A stretch of DNA of 64,000 nt from Eucommia ulmoides (Eukaryota > Streptophyta > Magnoliopsida > Garryales > Eucommiaceae): assembly GCA_016647705.1 (NCBI GenBank), contig CM028335.1, positions 13,103,905 to 13,167,904 on the forward strand, given 5' to 3'. A program made the translations under genes and the position numbers. Below are positions 25,143 to 37,000 of the stretch, one piece after another (positions within the stretch are counted from its first letter, which is position 1; every line of letters starts with the position of its first letter). Under the pieces are notes generated by a model. That model ran no database searches and had not been told where the DNA came from. It saw nothing but the letters and a program-made list of their open reading frames with translations.

Positions 25143-28100
25143 ATGCACATGAAAACATAATTGCTGCAGAGGAGAATGTTAATCTTATTATATGTTCCAT
25201 TCCCATATTTTTATTGGTGGCATTTGTTTTTGTTTCTGTCCCTAGGCAACATCGAAACAAAAATAAATAAATTCAGTTCTATTCCCAGAAATTTGTTCTG
25301 AAAATCAGGCAACAAAACGTAAGTAAAAAAAACTATGTTTGTGAGAACATAAACAGAAAAACCGAGAACACTTTCATGATAGCTAATCACGTGTTCAAGT
25401 TTACTTAACTCATGTCAAATACTCGACAATTATAGAATCCGACAAATGAGTTGGTAAAAGATGAATGACAGCAGGAAGGAAATGAGTCGGCGAAACAAGA
25501 TATAGATTATAGAACCAGTAAAAACAGCCAAAAAAAATAAAATTGAGAAAAATGATATGCTTACCTGCTTCGTCGTGACTTTTTCCTCCAGAAAGCAAAG
25601 GAGACGACCCACTGAACAGAAAACACAGAAAGGATAAAAATGTCATAAAACATAAAAGAATGGGTCATTCAGTGGGAAGTCCCTTATTTCACCCTTAATT
25701 CTAAAAAAGTCTTAGAGGCGGAAGAAACTTATGTTTTAGTCCCGTCTATTTAAAAAAGGTGGAAGCCCACCACACGCGCGAGTACATGTAAGAACTTTAT
25801 GTGTAAATTTTTGTTAAATATAATAAATATTACTATATTTTGTAATATGTAACTAATTTGTGTGTAAAATTTTGTTAGATGTAACAAAAATCACACAAAA
25901 TACATGTAACTAAATGTACACAAATACATGTAACTAATATTCAACTAATTTTTGTGTGCAATATTTATTAAATATCACAAATATTACACAGATATATGTA
26001 ATTGTAACATGTAACTAATATTACATAAGTACATGTAACAAAAAAATACACAAATATATATAAAAATATAACAATTATTAAATTGTAACTAATACTTGTT
26101 ACATGTAACTAATATTCACTATAATACGAATTTATTCACCAAATTCTCCCTACAATCCCTGCAATGCGGGACTAAAACTCAAGTGAAATCCAACTTGAAG
26201 GACTAAATCAAAACTTATATCTTAATCGGGACTTTTTCAAAATTAAATCTATTATTTGGGACTTCCGGCCAATTAACCCTAAAAGAATTTTTGCAAAGTT
26301 TGGATATGATGAGAAAGATACAAGTAAGGTTACTCAAATAATATCTATATATCTCTATATTATATGTGGAGCAAGTACACACCCCCTGTCGTTTGGTCTT
26401 ATATCAAGAATACCTCCTATAGTTTGAATAATAAGTAGGACACCCTTATAATATTTTATGGACAAAAATGCCCTTGAAACATAATAATTTTTTATTTTTT
26501 GTTTTTAGTTTCTATTTTCTACTCTCTCCCCCCCCCCCCCCCCCCCCCTTCTCTTATTTTTCACTTAATTGCTTTTGTTCCATATTCTTTGTTTTATTTG
26601 TTTTATTTTAGTTTTTTAATTTTTTGTGTATGGTGTGTTTATAGAAAAAACAAAATAAAATAGAAGTAAAAAATTAGAAATAAAAGAAGCAGAAAATAAA
26701 AAATAAAAAATTTAATTTATTTAAAAAGAGGAAAAAAAATTTACTTTATTAGTTTTCTTTTTCTGTTTTGTTTATTTTTTCTTTTTAAATTTAAATTTGT
26801 TATATTAGTTTTTTTTTTTTTTTTTTTAATTAAAATTTTTCATTTTTATTTTTTGTTTTTGTTTTTATTTTCTGCCTTTTGTTTTCAAGGCTCTTACTTT
26901 TGATTTTTTATTATTTTCTATAAACACCTTACAAAAAAATAAATGAAATAGAAAATAAAGAATAATAATAATAACTAGAGAGTAGAAAATAGAAAGAAAA
27001 ATAATTAGAAAAAAATAAAAATATTACATTGCAAGGGTGTTTTTGGCAATGAAATGTGGTAAGAGGGTGTCTCAGGGTTATTCAAACTATAGGAAATGTA
27101 TTTGGTATAAGATAAAATGAATTGACGGGTGGCTTAGGCGTTAATTCATTATATGAATCATCAATTCATCATATAAAGTAAATCTATGATCTGAATTTTA
27201 AAAGGAAATTTGCAGCTTATGAGGAAGCCTATGCGTATGCTACTATGCTACACAAAGAATACTTCTCATTCAAAAGCAAAACCCCGTTCAAAATAGAAAA
27301 AGTAAGATGGCATTTGTTTCGTGTTTTCCGTTCCTAGAAACCTTTGAACAGGAACGCAAATTTGTTCTTTTTAGAAATTTGCTCTACTAATCTAGGAGCA
27401 GAAGAAAAACATATTTTTCTCTCATATTTCAGTTTCTCTTCCCTGCTTTCCGGGAACAAAAATATAAATATTGGAATACAAATACTAAACAAACAGGGCC
27501 TAAGGTGCCAAAATAAATATGTAAAATCCTATCCATTTAGGAAGAATCGGGCAAAAAAAGAAAAACAGGAAACAAAGAACAGAATTTGTGAGGAAGTGCA
27601 TTCTAAATTAAGCACCATTCAGAAATATTTTTCAAGTACTTTAAAAAAAATTATTTTACTTAAAAGCAAAAGCAAAAACAAAAAATCAAGTGTTTCGTGG
27701 TAATGTAAAGCCATTATCTCAGTATCAACATTATAAATGATCTCTTAATTCAAAAAAAAAAAAATCATAGATGATCGAAAATGCAAGTGAAGAGGTCCTA
27801 ATCCATCGACCTCCATTGATCTCTTATAATATAAAAGTTGAAGAAACAAAAACCAACTATTTTTGCTTGTCAAAGAAGTACTTGAAACCATTTTTTTAGT
27901 TTTTAAAAGTAATTTTTTATGTGCAAAAAAAAAATTAAAAAAAAAAAAAAAAAAATTGCTATCAAACAATGACTTACTTATCTCTCATCCCCTTAGTCAA
28001 TAATTCCTAAAGAAATCTACTTCTATTGTTATGCCAGCCAAGGGTGCAGAAGATTAACATTCCTTATCTATATGGTGACTCCATATTACTTTTTCCACAC

Positions 28101-29636
28101 CCCCACACCATATTTATTTCCCAATTCAAAGTAAAAAAAATTAAACCCATTATCTAATTATGCAATAGCACAAAAATCTGCATTATGAAGTGCTAATTAT
28201 AAACTAACAGAAGATTGCAAAATCATTAAAAAAAACGGATATAAACAATCAGGATGCAATTAGATTAGGGAGGCATCCATCCATATGAAACACCAAAGTG
28301 ATTAGCAACAAAAGGAAAATCAATAAATTACCTTGAATACCGACAAGAAAGAAAAGATTCCAAAGAAAGACCACTTCTTTGCATGCGCCCTTCTGGCGGG
28401 CGCCATCTCCTTGCACAAATTCTGAGCTATCTCCTTCAACAGCACCAACTGAGCCTTATCGGTCCGCATTGAAATGATGGCCTGCCTCATCGATTCTCTA
28501 TCGGCCTCAAGAGCCTGAAGCCTCGCGTAGAGCTTCTTGATTTCTGGATCATCAGCTTCTTCGTAAATCACCGGCTCCATAGTAGTAGCCATATAATCAT
28601 CACTGATATGAACAGAATCAATTGTATAAATTCTATCGCTCATTTCATCTCCTAAATCCGACGAATTATCCATTTTTTTTGAATTATACTCATCCAGGTG
28701 CGAATCCTCCATCTTCTTAAGCTTTGTGGGAGGAAATGGGGAAAAATCCGAACCGGAATCTCTACCCTGTGTGAAGAACGAACCCAAACTATTGGTCGAA
28801 AACCTCCTAAAATGCCTAGGCCTCCTTGGAGAATGACCAACAATAACCATCTCAAGCACATCCTTTGATCCAAAAGATTCAGCATCGGGCATAATGTTTC
28901 TAGGGCTTCTCTCCAATTGGTTGATCCTATTCTCCAAATCCTTCAAATGGTCCTGAGAACGAGGTGTCTCGCCAAATGCATACTTATCAACATCCAGAAC
29001 CTCGTTTTCAACCCGCGAAAAACGAATTGGGTTGAGATCGCACTTGAGAGGCGGGTAATCATAGACCGGTGAATCAAGATTAGGGCTAACCCCACCTTCC
29101 TCCAACTCGGCCTCTGTAAAGCCATAACTCATCATTCGGTATTTATAAGCTTGGATTTCACACGTGAGAGAATAAATGGCCTGTTCTTTCTTGTACAACA
29201 AATCCTCGAACGCAGAAATCTCTTGTTGGTCGTGAGACATTTTTTCTTCGGTGAGCCTCTTGAATTGCCGAGCCTCCATTTGAGCCTCAGCTTTTTCTCT
29301 CTGCAACCTTAGAATCATCGACATCGCCTCGCTAGCGGCCGATGACGAGGCATTCCTCTCTGCCTCCAATTCGATGGAGAGATCCCGAATCGCCTTTTGT
29401 TGGCTTCCGACCATCTCGCGGAGAGCGAAACACTCATTTCCAAGGTCGATTCGGGCAACATGAGACGAACCAACGATTCTATTGTTTTCTTCCTCGAATT
29501 CGTCAAATTTCCTCTTCGGAGATCGAATCAAAGTATTACCAGAATATGAACATCTACTACAGCCGCAATCGCAGCATTTGATCCAGTTGGTGGAAGGACT
29601 GCCTCCTTCCGAAACCATTGGATCATATGCATTCAA
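24970..29636 (-). CDS. MYOB7: Myosin-binding protein 7-like (GTD-binding domain, DUF593)
   Basis: Plant MyoB-family receptor that binds the globular tail of class XI myosins and links them to vesicles. There are three exons: 28332-29636, 25565-25611 and 24970-25072. Their phases join cleanly into 484 residues plus stop. The N-terminus has the family CCDCGC motif (residues 21-26). The GTD-binding coiled coil is at about 65-175 (GSQQKAIRDLSIELEAERNA, then LLYKKEQAIYSLTCEIQAYK). A second coiled coil precedes the end (DPEIKKLYARLQALEADRE). The 47-nt exon 2 continues a hydrophobic segment (SVFKWVVSFAFWRKKSRRSR), and exon 3 ends with the family tail GLLMLLDKGPRVGKWRCLS. Without exons 2-3 the frame would stop right after the exon 1 donor. 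The 2.7 kb first intron holds two foldback MITEs. A CT/GA-rich 5' UTR lies at 29,640-30,230. Confidence 0.9.
25117..25142. repeat. (GT)n microsatellite
   Basis: About 13 GT units lie in the second MYOB7 intron. Confidence 0.95.
25662..26280. mobile_element. Foldback MITE with long inverted ends
   Basis: The left arm (TGGGTCATTCAGTGGGAAGT, later ACTTATGTTTTAGTCCCG) is inverted in the right arm (GGGACTAAAACTCAAG, later GGGACTTCCGGCCAATTAAC). The arms are about 80 bp. The interior is a run of degenerate ACATGTAACTAATAT units. The left end lies 51 bp upstream (gene sense) of MYOB7 exon 2. Confidence 0.65.
26371..27147. mobile_element. Foldback MITE with long inverted ends
   Basis: The left arm (ACCCCCTGTCGTTTGGTCTT, ATACCTCCTATAGTTTGAAT) is inverted in the right arm (ATTCAAACTATAGGAAATG, TAAAATGAATTGACGGGTGG). 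The arms are about 60-100 bp. The interior is AT-rich with a run of 21 C at 26528-26548. It lies in the large MYOB7 intron. Confidence 0.7.
27309..27503. mobile_element. Short MITE in the MYOB7 intron
   Basis: The left end TGGCATTTGTTTCGTGTTTT mirrors the right end AATACTAAACAAACAGGGCC. The interior words (GTTTCTCTTCCC, GAAACC) are shared with the 51-56 kb TTTCTGTTCCC family. Confidence 0.55.
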
Positions 29637-30250
29637 AAACCGAATTGGACAAAAATAAAAATAACAACAAATTTGAATTCACACGAATTTCCTACGTCTC
29701 TCTCTCAAATTATCCCTCTTCAACACACGAACAATGTAGTTACGATACGAAATTCACCTTCCTCAACCTGCGAATCCTCTCATATCCAACAGATCAAACG
29801 GCACAACCCCGCCTAAAATGAAAACGAAATTATGAATTCACGACAAATAACAGTTCCATAATGCGAAAAAAAATTGAAAACAAAATCAGCAGATTAAGAA
29901 TGTGCAAGAAAATGCGTGCATATGCATGTTGGTGAGTGCCGGGGGAAAATGGTTCAGAAATTGAAACAAATTTTACCGGGAAAAACAATGAAATTCAAAA
30001 TTAAATGAAAATCATAGCAAGAACAGAGAAAGAACCTGGAAGCGGGGGCTGTTTCCCCGACGGTCAGAAGGATTGAGGACGGAGAATTTGAAAACCCTAG
30101 ATGTTGTGCGTCTTTTTGTGTGAGCATTGTGTCCCGCGAAATGATTGTTCTTGATGGGGAGTATTTTTCGAAGAGTGAGAGGAGAGAGAGTGACAGGAGG
30201 GGGAGAGAGAGAGAGACTTACATTTTCGTGGTCAGATATTAAATTGAAAA
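29637..30250 (-). promoter_or_regulatory. MYOB7 5' UTR and promoter-proximal region
   Basis: Upstream of the start codon is a probable 5' UTR intron, with acceptor ATTTTAG near 29815 and donor after CGCTTCCAG near 30040. A (GA)n-rich stretch follows at 30170-30220. The GC content is higher than in the flanks. Splice borders are inferred. Confidence 0.4.
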
Positions 30251-30534
30251 ATATTTAATACAAGCAGTGAAAACATAATTAAAATTAATTACTTTTTATT
30301 TTTTTATTTTTTTCGTTTTTTCTTGATTACAATTTAAAAAAAAGGGACATGAACCATTTACTCTTAAAATGCAAAAAAAATTACTGATTAAGCCTATAAC
30401 TTTTTTTTTTTTACAGTAATAACTCTTTGTGTTTTTTTTTTTACCAAAATACCTTTCATGTGTATATTGCATGTAATATCAATTGTTTTTTTTTTTTTTT
30501 AAATGATGTTATCTTTTTCTGACCAAAATACATT

Positions 30535-30965
30535 TTCTGTGAATGTTGAATGTAACATTCAACACCTGTGAATGTTGAATGTAACATCAATTGTTCTTAT
30601 ATTTTAATGGATCATATTAGTGTGGATGTTACATTCAACACCTGTGAATGTTAAATGTAACATCAAACACTTGTGGATGTTAAATGTAACATCAATTATT
30701 CTCATATTTTTATGGATCATATTAGTGTGAATGTTAAACGTAACATCAAACATCTGTGGATATTGAATGTAACATCAATTATTCTCATATTTTTATGAAT
30801 CGTATTATGCGTGGATGTTACATTCAACATCCACATGTGTTGAATATCACATCATATGATTTTTAACTGTGGATACATAAAACAAAAGAACAATTGATAT
30901 TACATTCAACATCCACAGTTTAAAAACCATATGATATTATATTCAACACATGTGAACGTTGAATT
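30535..30965. repeat. Palindrome-rich tandem repeat field
   Basis: Units of about 85-105 bp contain GTGGATGTTACATTCAACA or GTGAATGTTGAATGTAACAT, joined by ATCAATTATTCTCATATTTT. One unit holds a perfect 9-bp hairpin (GTGGATGTT, six-base loop, AACATCCAC) near 30810-30835. Beyond it, 30830-30872 and 30910-30953 form an inverted pair of about 43 bp (CACATGTGTTGAATATCACA against the reverse strand). No coding frame is present. Confidence 0.75.
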
Positions 30966-32099
30966 AACATCAACTGTCACAAATAAACTGCAAAGTGTAT
31001 TGTGCAAAGTGTAAAAAATGCAAAAGATGAAAATATTTTTTTGCTAGCTGTTACGCATTATGTTGCAGCTGAAAACACAATTTTCATATCCCAAACAGCG
31101 ACTAAAATCTCTCTATCTCTCTCTCTCTCTTTCTAGTGATTTCCATATCCAAACTCTGATACCATCTCGCCATACTACTTGAAGGCATCCATGAGTGCCT
31201 CGATGTTAGCGTCTAAACAAAGATCTTGCGGTGGGAGGGGTCTAACTTGGATATGGAAATCAATCAAGGATGAAGACACGTCTACAAATCGATCGGCGCT
31301 TCGGAAGGAAGACACAAATCACGAGAGAGTATTTCGGTAGATTTGTTCCTTGCCGTTTTTGGAAATGAGAGTTTTCGGTGCAAGATTTACCGACGATGGG
31401 GGTAATCGGTGCAAAAAAAAGGCGTCAATGAGAGTAATCGGTGCAAGAGAAAGGCGATGGGAGTAACCGATAAATAGTTCCGCATTTTGGGATTAACCGG
31501 TAATTTTCCCTTAAAAAATAAAAATAAAAAATATTTTTAATAAGAAAATACCAAAAAATAATAATTTAAAGTCATAAAATATAAAAAAATATGCTATTTA
31601 GTTATTAATTTTTTTTTAAACATTTATTATTTAGATTTATATTTAAAATAATATAAGTTCTGATCAATTTGAAATTTAATTTATGGTTTAGGTATCGAAA
31701 GAATCATAGATCTAAAATAGGGGATTCAAGTCTTTCTAATATTAAATTGATTGCTAGATAACCGCTCAACCAAAAGTTACAATTGATTTATTTATTTTTT
31801 AATAATAATTTTATTGATAAATCAGAATTATTTTTTTAATTTTTTTTTTTGAATTTAAATTAATTTTAAGAAAATGAATGGATGAGATTCGATTATAGAA
31901 TTTTTTGGAAGAAAAAAACTTGTCTAAAAATTTCACCATTTCATTTACAAAATAGTTGATTTTTTAATGAGAGGTATTTCCGCCGCTTACCGAGGATCAC
32001 TCACAACCTCACGCGCCGCAGGAAAGGGATCCCAAGAAAACTGTTTGACTAGCCAACGTCCACTACGCATGTTGACTAGACCTATTCACCTCGCAAAGA

Positions 32100-32720
32100 T
32101 TAGAAGGCACCTATCCTGTGACAACTACCGCCCCACAACCAGAACTAGGGCGTCACTGACCTCCTTTGTGGCGACCACTGCCCAACGACCAGAGTTAAGG
32201 TGTCGTCCACCTCCTTCTTGACAACCATTGCCCAACGACCAGAGCTAGGGCGTCACCAATCTAGTTTGGATGACCATCGCCCAACGACCAACGCAAAGGG
32301 ATTCTCCATCATGACAGTCAGGCTGGTATCTGATGAACGACCTTCGGACAACAGCCTCCCATGCTCCCTTGTCTGGGCCAGTACATGGGCCTTCCAGTGG
32401 GCCGAAGGATAAGGCCCAATGGCCTAAATCATGTCACGCACCTTCTTATTGGTGACGCGCCAGATTACCATAATTGATTGCGCTCAAGACCCTAATTTTA
32501 CAGAATTAATCAATCTCATCTACTATAAATTTCAAGGCATTCAATACCCAAGGTCATGTTTGATTTTCTACTCAAAACAAATATTTGTCTTTTTTTTCTT
32601 GAACTCTTACTCTCACGCCGGAGAGATTTTGTCAGGCACATCCCAACGGGTGTTTATGCAAGTACACAAGTTTGAACTTGAGGATATTTAACCGTTGACT
32701 GTTGACAGAGGAATTATCCA
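32100..32720 (+). mobile_element. Solo LTR or LTR fragment, Ty3/gypsy-like (fossil)
   Basis: A GC-richer block with LTR-like order: a GC-rich upstream part, a TATA-like CTACTATAAATTTCAAGGC, a T-rich tract, then CTCACGCCGGAGAGATTTTG and CAGGCACATCCCAACGGG, the type of U5 end seen in Tat/Ogre-like plant elements. No internal coding region is attached. The upstream part contains four degenerate copies of a roughly 49-bp unit (CCCAACGACCAGAGCTAGGG) at 32119-32312. It is old and broken. Confidence 0.5.
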
Positions 32721-34068
32721 GTGAACACAATACACTGAGGACTAAATTCCATTTTATTAGTTATGATTTTTTACGGAGAATTTAATAAATAAAGTAAATT
32801 AAAAGTGCAATGTTAAGAATAATTCCCCCCCTCTATTTTCGGTTGGAGAGTAGACAAGTAGATGTGGTGGTGATACATAGAAGTGAGGATCAAGATTTAG
32901 CTTTTCCTTCCTTTGCTTTTATGACCTATCACCAACTTGGCGGTTTTTTCAAGTTATTATGTAATTATTTTCAACAAATATATAGTAAAAAGGGCTTCTA
33001 TATGGTTTATGATTTTGAAATTTTACCCTTCTAAGTCTAAAAGTTTTAGACTCTTTATACCGAACTCATCCAATTATAAATATATCTCTGTTTTTTTAAT
33101 CAAATTTATCAAAAAATTACCGTAGAAGCAATCAAGTCGGAGTCACAATTTATTACCTAATTAACAAAAAACAGCAAAAGGAAAAAGAAAACGACTAGTA
33201 TTAGGAAGGTGTAGAACATGCTGATTTCAAATCGGCTATTGTTCAAAAATAATTACAGGGGCATATATGTCATTTGTAAAGGAGCATTCAGACCTACAAC
33301 TCAAAAAAGTATTAAAATATGGGTCGCAGATCAAAATTAAAAATTTGTAGTTGGACAAATGTTGAACCTAAAAGTTAGGAACCAATGACAAAATACCCTG
33401 ATAAAAATAAATTTTATCTTAAAATTAGAAACTTGTTCTAAAAATAGGGGAATTATACAAAATATGATATCATATACTATATACTAAAAATGAAAGTCAA
33501 AACAGATAATGAATTACAATTCAAAACAAGATATCTCTCTAATCTCTTTACTCCTATCAAATCAATAGACAATATCTTATTTTCAGTTATAATATTCTGA
33601 TCCTAGATCTTCTATGAATTAATCACCCTTAATATTTTAAAAATATACATTTTCACCCTTTTATTTTTAGAAAAAATTAATTACAATCTTTAAAATTTTA
33701 TATATTCTTTCTCTAATTTATATAATTTCAAGTGAACTTCTAAAAAGGATTTATCATTTAAAAAATACTTTATATTTTCTGTTATATGTAGATCAATAAT
33801 TAAAATTATAACATCAAAGTATTCAAATTAAAAATATTTTTTAATATTTTTTTCTAGACCCGCATATTATGCGAGTCTAAACCTATATATATATATATAT
33901 ATAATTGAATCATTTCACATCAATTCACAAGGCCAACCAACAACCATGATAGTTGAAGCAATTTCAATCTTCATTCTAAAGTTTTCCAAGCTAATACTAT
34001 AAACATAGAGAATAAAAGGACTAAATAACAAATACACAAAACTTAAAGGGTGTCTAATTAAATACATT

Positions 34069-37000
34069 TCACACCACAAAGTCCTTGGACATGAAATTTT
34101 CGATCCCTTCTATCACTCTATTTCCTACTTCCGAGAATGAATTATTGGTGAAAAATCCATGTTGCTCCCCTTCAAATTCAATATATTCCACTTTCTTCCC
34201 CATAACTTTCAATTTCTTTGCATATTCCTCCACCCTATCTTTCAATATTTCATTTGCACCCACGATCACCAAGACGGGGTCCATCATTACGTGTCGTAGA
34301 TTTGGGCTGTGGGCCCCAAACGGGTTCGCAAATGGATGGTCACGATTACTTCCAACTGGCAAGGAAAGTCTCCAAAACCTGTTAAAACCATACGATGACA
34401 CGTGGAGTAGGTCTTTTAATTTTTATACTGATTTGGACACTTTCAAATAATCGATATGAAATATAAATCTAACATCCGACCTTAAATGTAACGTACAAAA
34501 AATTTGACTACGAGATAATGATGAAAAATGTATAACCTCTGGTTTACAGGAATGAGTTGATTAATATTAAATAGAAGTTAATTCTCATAATCTTATCTCT
34601 AACATATTATGTTAGGAGACTTCAACTTAAAATCATATAATTCTTTTAACTTATATAATGATTTGGACACTTTTAAATAATCAATGTAAAATAAAGACAT
34701 GTTTGGTAACCGTTTCTATCCCATCCCATTTGGATGGGATGAGATGAGAATTTTGTTTTATTCTTGAGAGTAGAATCGAATTTGGTAATAACAATTTTTT
34801 TTATTTTTGTTCTGAGAACAGAATCGCGGTTAATAATGATATTATCCTAGAAATGAAAAACTAATCCTAAACTCCCATCAAAATCAAAATCCAAAACCCC
34901 AAATTTGACCCGGATTGATCTGGGGTCTTTGCCGGTTCTTCCCCTCAAGGTCGCCATCGATTTGGGTGGTCTGTCTCTCTGGTGGGACTGTTCTGCTGGA
35001 TCTCTCTCTTCCTACCGCCATTTCATACCCTGTAACTCTCGCGAATGCTTGATGGCACAGACCAATCGTTTTTGTCCGATGGATGAGAGCGAGAAACAGA
35101 GCAACCCATGTAGTCTTGTCTCCGAGAACACCGTCGCCGAAATGTCCTCATCTGGGTACGTAGCTGAAGACATCGTAACAGTTAAATTCGCCGGAGAATC
35201 GGAAATGGGTTCGATTAACGCCGTCAACCGCCTCGATTTCTTGTTTGCTATGCGCACCCACATTTCAATTGAAGGGATTAGCGAGTGGAGTCTAGGGTTT
35301 CTTGCGATGCTGAAGGACAGAAGAAACGAGAGGAAGACCCACTATTACCTGCTCATCGACGATGGAGAGAAGAGAGAAGATAGAGAGCGATGGAGAGAAG
35401 AAACCCTAGCGTGTTCTTCTCTGTCTTCGGGTTTGTTCTTCATCTCGAGAGCGTTGTGTGTGAGAGAGCAAGCAAAGACTGAAGGTAAGAAATAGAAGAA
35501 CAGAAAAAAAATAACATACGAAGGTAAGAGGGTTTAATGTGTGGATCTCATTAAACATTTTTGAAAATTCCCGGCGTGGCCTATTTTGGTTTGGAAATGG
35601 GATGAGAATGAGGAGAAATAAATCACTTCTTAAGAAAAAATAGGAATGATTCTTGATTTTGGAATGAAAATGGGAATAGAAACAAATTTACCAAACGTTA
35701 TTTCCGAACAGAAATTCCAAAAATCTAGGAATAAGATGAGATTTTTAGGATGGAAACTGTTACCAAACACGACCTAAGAATGATGTTTTTATTTTTTGTT
35801 TTCATTTTACCTTTTTCTTACTTCTTACTTACTCAATTAACATATTAATACTCTATTACAAAACTAATTCCAAACTCTTCCTAATTAGGAAATTGACCTT
35901 AATAGGTAATCACCCAAAATTTATCTATTAATACTTAAAAATTCTAATAGGGCTCTTATATCCTATTTAAAGAGCAAGTTATCTTTTAGTACTTACAAAT
36001 TAAATTTATTATTATTATTTTCATTTTTAATCTTTATCATTCTTTTAATAATATGATATTAAATATTAATTCTATTTAATTAACATTACTCGATAAATTA
36101 AATCTAGCTGATATTAACTGAAAGATTAAAAGAGCCTTCAAACAATGAAAAATTAAAGAAAAAAAATCAAATTTGTTTGGACGACTATCTATTAATTTTA
36201 CTATTTTTATAATAAATATAATAATAAATTTATCGATTAACCATATTAAATCACATAAAAATAGTTGATGGATAAGGATGGGACAAAGTTATTATTGGAT
36301 AAACCACTACCTTATAGTGGAAGAACAACACTTGCTAAAAAATTATCATTTTAGATAGGAAAAAAACTTAAGGTAATAAAATTGCCAAGTAGGTGGCTTA
36401 TTATAATGTATATCTAAAGATTATGGACCTACAAAATCTTCCAAAAAGTGGATATCATAAAATATGTGAAGGAATTTTAGCTAAATTTAGCTTCTTTCCA
36501 AATTATTTTGATTGATTAGTCTAACTTCCTTATAAATTTTGGGAAGATTCACCAAATTAAAATTATATTTCATATAATCCATTTATTTTTTCAGAAATTA
36601 AATTCATTATAATACATAAAAATTATTGTAATTTTTTCAGTAATTTTTTCAAAAGTTTAAAGTCGCAAAAATATATAAAAAATTGTAATAATTTTTATAA
36701 CGTACAATGATTTTTGGAGTTTTAAAAGTAATTTTGAATTTCTGAAAAAAAAATTACTCTAGCGAAAAGTGAACTGTATGAGTTAAAATTTTAATTTCGT
36801 AAAGTATTAAAAAAATTCCTAATATTTTTAATTGGACCCAAATGATTACTTTATTTAAGATTTGACTCAATTTAATTAAAGTGGGCTTAATTCAATGCTT
36901 AATCAAAATGCAAAGATAAGGACGTGACATTATTTTCTTGATCAACCTATCAAAAAAGTTTTATTTTTTATTTTTTAATTGTCAATTTGGATTGGTGGTC

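Larger units (their letters stand above)
29637..34068. other. Intergenic DNA between MYOB7 and CXE15
   Basis: After the MYOB7 5' region and the palindromic repeat field comes a 31090-31500 block with inverted GATTTCCATATCCAA (31138) and TTGGATATGGAAATC (31247). Next are AT-rich DNA, the LTR fragment at 32.1-32.7 kb, and AT-rich DNA to the CXE15 stop. No gene is supported. Confidence 0.55.

Noticed and set aside
24724-25150. Frames near 24.8-25.1 kb as an independent small gene
   Set aside because: Part of this DNA is the last MYOB7 exon in another frame; the remainder is a microsatellite and T-rich DNA.
30535-30965. CRISPR-like array
   Set aside because: Repeats are imperfect, units vary in length and the spacers are themselves repeated; the genome is a plant nucleus.
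31090-31270. TGGTATCAGAG on the minus strand near 31160 as a retroelement primer site
   Set aside because: It sits in sequence that translates as a short coding-like piece (ALMDAFK, YGEMVSEFGYGN) and no paired LTRs were found, so the match may be chance.
34905-35495. 196-codon plus-strand frame as a gene
   Set aside because: Only its first half resembles a protease, it lacks a proper start, signal peptide and catalytic half, and it lies between inverted ends of a TIR element.
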